Source of the DNA: Alkalihalobacterium chitinilyticum
GTDB taxonomy: Bacteria > Bacillota > Bacilli > Bacillales > Bacillaceae_F
Reading direction: 5' to 3'
DNA: 64,000 nucleotides
NCBI RefSeq assembly: GCF_029028005.1
Contig: NZ_JAOTPO010000002.1
Span: 310,001 to 374,000 of the forward strand
Both the position numbers and the translations under genes were made by a program. Position 1 is the stretch's first letter, and each line of letters begins with the position of its first letter. Shown here in pieces: positions 35,283 through 42,182 of the stretch. The notes beneath the pieces are model-generated. The model did no database searches. It had not been told where the DNA came from and was given only the letters and a program-made list of their open reading frames with translations.

Positions 35283-35564
35283 ATGAACTACTATCCGATG
35301 TATAGAGATGGTTCAGGGTATGGTCATGGTCACCATCGTCATTTCCCTGTACTGCCGTTTTTAGCTGGATTAGCAGTAAGTCCTTTCTTATTTGGTGGAT
35401 TAGGCGGTGGTGGTTTTGCCGGTCCTCATTATGGTCCACAATATGGCCCTGGCTTTGGACCACAATACGGCCCACAATTTGGCCCAAGTTACGGTCCACA
35501 GTACGGTCCTGGTTTCGGTCCACAATACGGCCCTGGCGGACAATTCGGCGGGGGTTTCTGGTAA
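35283..35564 (+). CDS. Gly/Pro/Tyr-repeat small protein, spore-coat-like
   Basis: 93 residues: a His-rich start (G-H-G-H-H-R-H), a hydrophobic segment (about 27-41, FLAGLAVSPFLFGG) and then about ten G-P-Q-Y / G-P-G-F repeats. Composition and repeats are like coat and exosporium proteins of Bacilli, so a role in the spore surface is likely but not shown. AAGGAG lies 9 bases before ATG 35283. The repeats may vary in number between strains. Confidence 0.75.
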   Translation: MNYYPMYRDGSGYGHGHHRHFPVLPFLAGLAVSPFLFGGLGGGGFAGPHYGPQYGPGFGPQYGPQFGPSYGPQYGPGFGPQYGPGGQFGGGFW

Positions 35565-35582
35565 TAAATAAATAATTAGAGT

Positions 35583-35665
35583 AAAAGGCTGGCGCTATTA
35601 AAAAGTGTCATGTCCCTCAGAAGGTAGTTAAGCTGAGGGACACGACACTTTAGCGTCAGCCTTTT
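35583..35665 (+). terminator. 36-bp near-perfect stem-loop terminator
   Basis: Left arm 35583-35622 and right arm from about 35632 to 35665 pair almost completely (AAAAGGCTG.../...CAGCCTTTT, inner GTCCCTCAG/CTGAGGGAC), with a four-base bulge and a 10-12-base loop. TTTTCTTATTTTTT follows. Much longer than a usual terminator. Confidence 0.8.
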
Positions 35666-35666
35666 C

Positions 35667-35960
35667 TTATTTTTTATTTGAGAAAAAGGATTGAAGATTT
35701 GAAAGCATGGGTGAAAGTTTTGAGAGATATGGACCGACCACTTGAGCAATTTGGATGATATGTTCTAATTGACTAGTTTCTTGATTGGACATTTGCTCAG
35801 TATTGGGATTAGTTGAATCAGATAATTCTGGGTTAGGTGACTCGTCGTTTTCCGGAGCTACTTGTTGTTCGTTCTCTGTCATTGACCCTGGTGGTGGCCC
35901 AAACATAAGCTGATCAAAGAAATCACCTTGGGGTTCAGGTGCTTTTTTATTTTGTTCCAT
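35667..35960 (-). CDS. Hydrophilic Pro/Glu/Asn-rich protein with C-terminal helix, unknown
   Basis: A 97-residue protein with AAGGAGG 9 bases before ATG. Residues 1-60 are disordered-looking (Pro, Asn, Glu, Gln, Ser), including G-P-P-P-G-S. Residues 65-97 form an amphipathic helix ending F-F-S-N-K-K. The layout resembles small coat-associated Bacillus proteins, but no family is recognised. It is convergent with the Gly/Pro-repeat gene. Confidence 0.7.
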   Translation of the reverse strand: MEQNKKAPEPQGDFFDQLMFGPPPGSMTENEQQVAPENDESPNPELSDSTNPNTEQMSNQETSQLEHIIQIAQVVGPYLSKLSPMLSNLQSFFSNKK

Positions 35961-36132
35961 TCTGAAATTCCTCCTTACCTAAGAAATCCATACAAACAAT
36001 TCCTAATTTTATTGAACATCCCCTTATAGTAATAAATATGCTAGTACATAATGAATAGTGTTTAGTGCAAACGCCCTTTTCCTTAGATGTAGTGTATAAG
36101 AATTATAGACATCACCATATTTTTGAGATAAA

Positions 36133-36151
36133 ATTAGTACTAGGTCATAAT
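36133..36151 (+). promoter_or_regulatory. FapR-like operator before fabH
   Basis: ATTAGTACTAGGTCATAAT agrees at 14 of 19 positions with the FapR site as I know it (ATTAGTACCTGATACTAAT), with one half-site intact. A TATAAA -10 follows at 36158-36163, so binding would cover the -35 region. FapR represses fatty-acid genes until malonyl-CoA accumulates. Confidence 0.6.
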
Positions 36152-36209
36152 AATTGATATAAAATGAAAATGTGAATATACGTTTGCCATCTGTTAAGGG
36201 GGAAGGAAA

Positions 36210-37154
36210 ATGGGAAAAGAAATAAATGCTGGAATATTAGGTATGGGCAGTTTTGTTGGCGACCGTGTCATGACGAATGCAGATCTTGAAAAAATTCTGG
36301 ATACAACGGATGAATGGATCAAAACAAGAACAGGCATTGAAGAAAGACGTTTTGCTTCTGAAGAAATGAACACTTCTCATATGGCACTTGAAGCTGCCAA
36401 AGAAGCGATTGAGGACTCTGGTGTGACACCGGAAGAAATTGATTTAATTTTAGTAGCAACGGTAACTCCTGATATGCCATTTCCTTCTGTTTCGGCAATG
36501 ATTCAAGAACAATTAGGTGCAAAAAACGCTGCAGCTATGGATATTAGTGCAGCTTGTGCTGGATTTATATATGGAATTGTTACGGCACAACAATTTATCC
36601 AAACAGAAGCGTACAAGCATATACTTGTTGTAGGGGTAGAAAAGTTATCGAAGGTTACTGACATGTCAGATCGAAATACAGCTGTGCTTTTCGGTGATGG
36701 TGCAGGAGCTGCAGTGTTAGGACCTGTTTCAGAAGGCAGAGGTATTTTGTCGTTTGAGCTAGGTGCTGATGGCAGTGGAGCCATGCACATTCATCAAAAA
36801 GAATACATTCATATGAATGGACGGGAAGTATTTAAATTTGCTGTTCGTCAAATGGGTGAATCTTCATTGAGAGTATTAGAAAAAGCGGGATTAACGAAAG
36901 AAGATGTTGACTTCTTAGTCCCACATCAAGCTAATATTCGTATTATGGAAGCTTCTAGAGAAAGGTTAGAACTTCCAATCGAAAAAATGTCAGTCACAGT
37001 CAATAAATATGGAAATACGTCATCTTCGTCTATTCCAATCGCACTTGTAGAAGAATTGAAAGCTGGTAAAATTAAGGATGATAATGTAGTAGTCCTGGTT
37101 GGGTTTGGTGCTGGTCTTGTATGGGGAGCAGTCGCAATCCGTTGGGGTCGATAA
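36210..37154 (+). CDS. fabH: Beta-ketoacyl-ACP synthase III
   Basis: 314 residues. It condenses an acyl-CoA primer with malonyl-ACP to start fatty acid synthesis; in Bacilli it uses branched primers. The catalytic triad is visible: Cys116 in A-A-C-A-G-F, His239 in V-P-H-Q-A-N and Asn in N-K-Y-G-N-T-S near 269. AAGGGGGAAGG precedes ATG. fabF follows 58 bases later, as fabHA-fabF in B. subtilis. Confidence 0.97.
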   Translation: MGKEINAGILGMGSFVGDRVMTNADLEKILDTTDEWIKTRTGIEERRFASEEMNTSHMALEAAKEAIEDSGVTPEEIDLILVATVTPDMPFPSVSAMIQEQLGAKNAAAMDISAACAGFIYGIVTAQQFIQTEAYKHILVVGVEKLSKVTDMSDRNTAVLFGDGAGAAVLGPVSEGRGILSFELGADGSGAMHIHQKEYIHMNGREVFKFAVRQMGESSLRVLEKAGLTKEDVDFLVPHQANIRIMEASRERLELPIEKMSVTVNKYGNTSSSSIPIALVEELKAGKIKDDNVVVLVGFGAGLVWGAVAIRWGR

Positions 37155-37212
37155 TCTTTCAGATTTTGAATATACGTACTAAATGACGTTATTAAAGGAG
37201 AGAGAGAAGAAA

Positions 37213-38451
37213 ATGAAAAGACGAGTAGTAATTACAGGTTTAGGAACAGTTTCACCCATTGGTTGTGATGTTGCGACAATGTGGGATAATGCGATTTCTG
37301 GTGTATCAGGGGTTGGACCACTAACACGGGTAGATGCATCAAAATTCCCTATGAAAGTAGCAGCGGAAGTCTCTGACTTTGATCCTACTCAATTCATGGA
37401 TAAAAAAGAAGCTCGTAAGATGGACCGTTTTACTCAATTTGCAGTTGCAGCTTCGTTAATGGCACTTGAAGATGCAGATTTAAAAATTACAGATGAAATC
37501 GCACCGCGAGTAGGCGTATGGATTGGTTCGGGTATCGGCGGTATGGAAACGTATGAACAACAATTTCGTACATTTGAGGAGAAAGGCTACCGCCGTGTTA
37601 GTCCATTTTTCGTTCCAATGATGATCCCAGACATGGCATCAGGACAAGTTTCGATTGTTACAGGTGCAAAAGGCATTAATTCTTGTACCGTAACGGCTTG
37701 TGCTTCGGGTACGAACTCAATAGGAGATGCATTTAAAGTCATTCAGCGTGGAGATGCTGATTTTATGATAACAGGCGGGGCAGAAGCGCCAATTACAGAT
37801 ATGGCTGTAGCAGGGTTTAGTGCGGCAAAAGCGATTTCAACAAGTGAAGATCCGAAGACTGCTTCAAGACCTTTTGACTTAAACCGTGACGGATTTGTTA
37901 TGGGTGAAGGCGCGGGTATCTTAATTTTAGAATCCCTTGAATCGGCACAACAACGCGGGGCTAAAATTTATGCTGAAATTGTTGGTTACGGGGCAACCGG
38001 TGATGCCTACCATGTGACAGCGCCTGCTCCAGAAGGTGAAGGCGGTGTAAGAGCTATGCGTCAAGCGATTGAGGACGCAGGTCTTCAACCAGAGGATTTT
38101 GATTATATGAACGCACATGGTACAAGTACACCATATAATGATAAGTTTGAAACGATGGCAATAAAGACAGTATTTGGGGACCATGCTCAAAACCTTGCCA
38201 TTAGTTCAACAAAATCAATGACTGGTCATCTCTTAGGTGCAGCTGGTGCTGTAGAGGCTATTCTTACAGCAAAAGCAATTGCGGAAAGTATTATTCCTCC
38301 AACGATCAATTATGAAACACCAGACCCAGAATGTGATTTAGATTACGTACCAAATGAGGCAAGAAAAACCGAAGTTAGAGCAGCGATTAGTAACTCCTTA
38401 GGCTTTGGCGGACACAATGCGTGTATCGTTCTAAAAAAATACGCTGAATAA
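37213..38451 (+). CDS. fabF: Beta-ketoacyl-ACP synthase II
   Basis: 412 residues. The elongating condensing enzyme, with Cys163 in T-A-C-A-S-G-T, His near 302 in N-A-H-G-T-S-T and His near 338 in [11 protein letters not shown]. Each cycle adds two carbons from malonyl-ACP. ATG 37213 follows AAAGGAGAGAG; an upstream in-frame ATG at 37183 precedes that binding site. Probably co-transcribed with fabH under FapR. Ends in a strong terminator. Confidence 0.97.
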   Translation: MKRRVVITGLGTVSPIGCDVATMWDNAISGVSGVGPLTRVDASKFPMKVAAEVSDFDPTQFMDKKEARKMDRFTQFAVAASLMALEDADLKITDEIAPRVGVWIGSGIGGMETYEQQFRTFEEKGYRRVSPFFVPMMIPDMASGQVSIVTGAKGINSCTVTACASGTNSIGDAFKVIQRGDADFMITGGAEAPITDMAVAGFSAAKAISTSEDPKTASRPFDLNRDGFVMGEGAGILILESLESAQQRGAKIYAEIVGYGATGDAYHVTAPAPEGEGGVRAMRQAIEDAGLQPEDFDYMNAHGTSTPYNDKFETMAIKTVFGDHAQNLAISSTKSMTGHLLGAAGAVEAILTAKAIAESIIPPTINYETPDPECDLDYVPNEARKTEVRAAISNSLGFGGHNACIVLKKYAE

Positions 38452-38460
38452 AACCGAACC

Positions 38461-38506
38461 GGTAGCAGGTACCTTTAGTTGACTAAAGGACCTGCTACCA
38501 TTTTTT
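38461..38506 (+). terminator. Intrinsic terminator of fabHF
   Basis: GGTAGCAGGT-A-CCTTTAG pairs with CTAAAGG-ACCTGCTACC (one bulged A), loop TTGA, followed by ATTTTTTAT. Confidence 0.92.
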
Positions 38507-38519
38507 ATAGATTATGTTT

Positions 38520-39509
38520 TCATTCATCGTGATTGAAGTCAAAAAAGTCATGTAGAGCTTCTTTATTCTTTTCTATATCTAGTTCTAAGACGAGGCCAGC
38601 GTGCGAGTATCGCTTGTCATTGAAACTGTTCTCAACAGGTATCGTTAATGTTTCTATGTCACCAACGGGATTGAGAAAAAAGTCTTTACTAAGACTTAAC
38701 ATTTTTCTTGTATTAAGGTTCGTATCGATATATGGTTCAACCGATCCGAATAACTGTGGAATTTTTGTAACACCCCGAATGGTTGAGATCTCATCTTTCA
38801 ATAAAGACAAAACCTCTTGCTGCCTGCGCACTCGTCCAAAGTCATTTTCACTGTCATCACGAAAGCGAACATATTTTAACACATCTTTTCCGTGGACAGT
38901 ATGCGTTCCAGGTTGAAAATCCATTTTCATTGATGACTTAACCATTCTATTTTCTACGTTAATCTCAACACCTTGTGGAGCAATTGTATCGACGACACGT
39001 TCAAATCCTTCGAAATTAACCATCGCATAATAATGAAGGTCTATGTCAAAATTCTCCTTAATTGTTCTCCGTAATAATTCTGGTCCACCAAGAAAAAATG
39101 AGGCATTTATTTTATTATCCTGATATTCAGGGATCTTAACATAACTGTCTCGCATAATGGAAGCTATTTTTACAGTACCGTTATTAGGATGATATTGAGC
39201 AATCATAATTGTATCCGTTCTTGAACGATCTCCTACAGGCTTATCTACTCCAATCAATAAGATATGGATGGGTTCATTTTTCTTTTGTTGTTCCGCTTGA
39301 AAAATAATGGGTTCGTTCTCTATTTTTGGGTCAATTGTTGATGTTTCTTCTAATGTTTGCAAGGAATGTTTTCTTGCTGTTTCATAACCAATTTTTCCAT
39401 AAGCCAAAAATCCAATTAATAGGAGGAAAGAAAGTGAAGTAATAATTGCAAACCTTCTTTTCCGTTTATAACGTTTCTTTCGATTTCGTTCATCCAAACG
39501 TGAGCTCAT
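38520..39509 (-). CDS. LytR-CpsA-Psr (LCP) family cell-wall ligase
   Basis: About 329 residues. A basic cytosolic N-terminus, one membrane helix (about residues 20-40), then an extracellular LCP domain with I-L-L-I-G-V-D near 85, D-R-S-R-T-D-T-I-M-I near 95 and a conserved R-F-R-D-D-S-E-N-D-F-G-R-V-R-R-Q-Q near 218. LCP proteins (TagTUV in B. subtilis) transfer anionic polymers such as wall teichoic acid from lipid carriers to peptidoglycan. AGGAGGG is 13 bases before ATG 39509 but about 4 before an in-frame GTG at 39518, so the start is uncertain by three residues. Confidence 0.92.
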   Translation of the reverse strand: MSSRLDERNRKKRYKRKRRFAIITSLSFLLLIGFLAYGKIGYETARKHSLQTLEETSTIDPKIENEPIIFQAEQQKKNEPIHILLIGVDKPVGDRSRTDTIMIAQYHPNNGTVKIASIMRDSYVKIPEYQDNKINASFFLGGPELLRRTIKENFDIDLHYYAMVNFEGFERVVDTIAPQGVEINVENRMVKSSMKMDFQPGTHTVHGKDVLKYVRFRDDSENDFGRVRRQQEVLSLLKDEISTIRGVTKIPQLFGSVEPYIDTNLNTRKMLSLSKDFFLNPVGDIETLTIPVENSFNDKRYSHAGLVLELDIEKNKEALHDFFDFNHDE

Positions 39510-39728
39510 ATACTGCACGCGCCCTCCTTTCATGTGGATGTGTTCAATAGGAAGAATAAAAAAGTGAAACAATAATAACAATTGAGTAAAAACGAAATAA
39601 TAAAACTAATTTCAATTAAATTGACGGTAAGTTCTTTGTTCAGTAAAGTAATAACTCTGAAGTAATTATAGTATTTGTTGATTTTCATTACGTATTAAAA
39701 ATTTTTTATGTGAGTTGTTGGAGGATTT

Positions 39729-41015
39729 ATGAATATTACTAACATGTATGAACAGAAACGGAAAGCATCGAGTGATGAGGCAATCGCTGTCATTCAGCCA
39801 AAAGCTGATATCATTGTCCCTTTAGCTGTTGGAGAACCACCGGGTTTATTAGATTCACTGCCAAGAGCAGAGCACTTAGACGGAAATCGTTTATTTCAAA
39901 TGCTTTCTTTAAGGCCGGTATTAAATGTAGATAAAAACAAAGTAAAAATTGTTTCGATGTTTTTAAACAAGGACGAACGAAGAGCCTTTTATGATCATGA
40001 GATTGATCTGTTACCAAATCATTTTTCAGATTTACCATATATTTTAAATGAAATGACAACTAACCGTGTGTTAATGGTTACAACATCACCAATGGATGAA
40101 AACGGGTATTTTTCACTTGGAACGAATTGTGATTATATTCCTTATCTAATTAATGGAAATTCAACAATAATTGTAGAAGTTAATGAACAGATGCCAAGAA
40201 CATTCGGAAAAAATCAAATTCATATCAGTCATGTTGATGCCATTTATGAAAATCATCAACCGTTACCTGAAACACCAACAATTCCACTTCGTGATGAAGA
40301 TAAAATTATTGGTAACTCGATTGCGGACTTAATAAAAAATGGTGATACATTACAAATTGGATTTGGTGCAATTCCTAATGCGATTATGAACGACCTTAAA
40401 GCGTATCAAGATTTAACGATATTTACAGAAATGATCCCAGACCAAGTTGTAGACCTTTTTGAAAGCGGGGCAGTGACGAATCGCTCAAATCCACTTGCTC
40501 CTGGGAAGATGACAGCAACTTTTGCGTATGGTACAAAACGACTGTATGATTTCATGCATGAAAACAAAGATGTTTTTATGCTGCCAGTTGATGAAACGAA
40601 TGATGTACGTCATATTGCGAGTATTGACCGAATGGTTACGATCAATGCAACTGTTGAAGTAGATTTTCTTGGTCAATGTAATTCAGAAACAATTGGTGGA
40701 CGCTATTATTCATCGACAGGTGGTCAAGGGGATTTTGGGATTGGAGCTAGAATGGCGAAAGAAGGACGCGGCGTTATTTGTTTACACTCTACTGCTAAAA
40801 ATGGTGAGATTTCAAAGATTGTTCCAACCTTACCAAGAGGTGCAGTTGTGACGACTTCAAAAAATGATGTCGATTATGTAGTGACAGAGTTTGGAGTTGC
40901 AAAATTAAGAGGAAAAACGATTCGTGAACGAACTCAAAATTTAATTAATATCGCTCATCCGAAATTCAGAGAGGAATTAACTTTTGAAGCAAAGAAGATG
41001 GGCTTTTTACTTTAA
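39729..41015 (+). CDS. Acetyl-CoA hydrolase/4-hydroxybutyrate CoA-transferase family protein
   Basis: 428 residues. Family motifs are present: G-F-G-A-I-P-N-A near residue 213, the catalytic Glu in I-F-T-E-M-I-P-D near 236, and S-T-G-G-Q-G-D-F near 332 with the following G-A-R-M-A-K. It moves CoA between carboxylic acids, for example acetyl-CoA and 4-hydroxybutyrate or propionate; the physiological pair is unknown. TTGGAGGA precedes ATG. It is a single-gene unit ending in a terminator shared with the opposite-strand gene. Confidence 0.9.
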   Translation: MNITNMYEQKRKASSDEAIAVIQPKADIIVPLAVGEPPGLLDSLPRAEHLDGNRLFQMLSLRPVLNVDKNKVKIVSMFLNKDERRAFYDHEIDLLPNHFSDLPYILNEMTTNRVLMVTTSPMDENGYFSLGTNCDYIPYLINGNSTIIVEVNEQMPRTFGKNQIHISHVDAIYENHQPLPETPTIPLRDEDKIIGNSIADLIKNGDTLQIGFGAIPNAIMNDLKAYQDLTIFTEMIPDQVVDLFESGAVTNRSNPLAPGKMTATFAYGTKRLYDFMHENKDVFMLPVDETNDVRHIASIDRMVTINATVEVDFLGQCNSETIGGRYYSSTGGQGDFGIGARMAKEGRGVICLHSTAKNGEISKIVPTLPRGAVVTTSKNDVDYVVTEFGVAKLRGKTIRERTQNLINIAHPKFREELTFEAKKMGFLL

Positions 41016-41023
41016 AAGAAATT

Positions 41024-41050
41024 AGAGGCTGATATTGAATCAGCCTCTTC
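41024..41050. terminator. Shared terminator between the CoA-transferase and sigY units
   Basis: AGAGGCTGAT (41024-41033) pairs with ATCAGCCTCT (41039-41048); TTCTTATAGG follows on plus, TAATTTCTTTT on minus. It overlaps the stop codon of the yxlE-like gene. Confidence 0.8.
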
Positions 41051-41255
41051 TTATAGGAAGTTTTTTAACGAAAATTCTCGACCATACTAAATATACAATT
41101 AAAGGAAGAGGTGTATTCATTAGGCCCCAAATCCCCCAAAACCAGCGATTATGGCCTCGTTTTCTAGCATCGATAAATAACCACGTACTTTGAATGATCA
41201 GTAAAGCAGCGATTAAGAGCCAATGGTAAATCGTCAAGTCTTGTAAATCATTCAT
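41040..41255 (-). CDS. YxlE-like small membrane protein (PLD nuclease N-terminal type)
   Basis: 71 residues with two hydrophobic segments (about 10-30 and 45-62) separated by D-A-R-K-R-G-H-N-R-W-F-W-G, the typical PLDc_N/YxlE loop. In B. subtilis YxlE, with YxlC and YxlD, helps hold SigY inactive. The ATG overlaps the TGA of the yxlC-like gene (ATGA), so it is translationally coupled; the longer upstream frame is rejected. Last gene of the sigY unit. Confidence 0.78.
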   Translation of the reverse strand: MNDLQDLTIYHWLLIAALLIIQSTWLFIDARKRGHNRWFWGIWGLMNTPLPLIVYLVWSRIFVKKLPIRRG

Positions 41256-41587
41256 TTTTGAATCCCCTTTCTTAGGGGAGGTTTCAACCGATAGAAGAAA
41301 TAGCCGGATACACAAACAATAATTGCTATTTGTCCAAGAAAGGTAATAAAAAAGAAGTTGGCATAACCCCATAAAGCGCACGACACGATGACAAGAGCAA
41401 TTCCCCAAAAAAGGAGTAACTCTTGATAGAGCTTTTTCTTTTGCTCAGACTGTACGGTTTCAACGAGCTGTTCAAGTTCAAGAATAGAAGGTGGAGTAAC
41501 GTCGACATTGTGTTCAAGCTTTAATAACGAATTACGCACATCTTTTTCAAACTGCTCTAATTCTTTATTATTATTAGGGTGTTTCAT
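41252..41587 (-). CDS. YxlC-like membrane protein, probable anti-sigma factor
   Basis: 111 residues. A hydrophilic N-terminal half (about 1-52, with P-P-S-I-L-E-L-E-Q-L-V) is followed by two membrane helices (about 58-76 and 78-98) and a basic tail. Size, topology and position directly after the ECF sigma gene, which it overlaps by 14 bases, match B. subtilis YxlC, a negative regulator of SigY. AGGAAGGAG lies 10 bases before ATG. I predict that the N-terminal half binds the sigma factor. Confidence 0.8.
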   Translation of the reverse strand: MKHPNNNKELEQFEKDVRNSLLKLEHNVDVTPPSILELEQLVETVQSEQKKKLYQELLLFWGIALVIVSCALWGYANFFFITFLGQIAIIVCVSGYFFYRLKPPLRKGIQK

Positions 41588-42104
41588 CTTTACTCAACTC
41601 CTTCCTAAGCTGTTGAAGAGCACTATGAACTCTTGATTTTACCGTACCTTCCGGGATAGAAAGAAGACGGCTGATTTCTTCGTACGAATAGCCATAATAA
41701 TGTTTCAAAATAATTGGAACACGGAATTCCTCGGACAATTGATACAATTGTTCTATTGTTTCAAGCCAATTCGTATCTTGAACGGTGTAGGATTTTTTCA
41801 TGAGTTCACCATATTGCTGTTCTTTTAACCATTTGTTTTCTGTCTTTTTTTTTCGCACGGAATCAATAAATAGGTTAGTTCCAATTTGGATGAGCCAAGT
41901 TGAAAATTTTGCTTTTCCATTATATTGATGTATTTTTTCAATGCATTTAATCATCGTTTCTTGGGTGAGGTCCTCTGCGAGAGCAGGTTGCAATGTCACT
42001 TTGATCAAATAATGCTTTAAAAAAGAGTAGTGTTGTTGTAAAAGCATAGCTAGAGCCTTTTTATTGCCTTTCTTAGCTTCTTTAATTAATTGGTCTTCTC
42101 CCAT
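41574..42104 (-). CDS. sigY: ECF-type RNA polymerase sigma factor, SigY-like
   Basis: 176 residues. Region 2 (about 20-90) includes A-E-D-L-T-Q-E-T and F-S-T-W-L-I-Q-I-G-T-N. Region 4 (about 115-170) includes the HTH Y-S-Y-E-E-I-S-R-L-L-S-I-P-E-G-T-V-K-S-R. The two following genes are yxlC- and yxlE-like, the signature of the SigY operon. ATG 42104 has AAAAGGAG at 7 bases; the longer frame is rejected. An ECF-type promoter 50 bases upstream suggests autoregulation. Confidence 0.9.
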   Translation of the reverse strand: MGEDQLIKEAKKGNKKALAMLLQQHYSFLKHYLIKVTLQPALAEDLTQETMIKCIEKIHQYNGKAKFSTWLIQIGTNLFIDSVRKKKTENKWLKEQQYGELMKKSYTVQDTNWLETIEQLYQLSEEFRVPIILKHYYGYSYEEISRLLSIPEGTVKSRVHSALQQLRKELSKDETP

Positions 42105-42154
42105 GAAAGGTGCTCCTTTTTGAATTCGGAAAGAAAACAAGTTGTTTTACTTCT

Positions 42155-42182
42155 TATACGAATAACAAGTTCGTTTCGTTCA
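42155..42182 (-). promoter_or_regulatory. ECF (SigY-type) promoter of the sigma operon
   Basis: On the minus strand TGAACG (42182-42177), a 16-base spacer and CGTATA (42160-42155). The -35 overlaps the stop codon of the upstream nucleotidyltransferase gene. The same arrangement occurs before the yxlF-like gene at 47307-47334. Confidence 0.7.
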
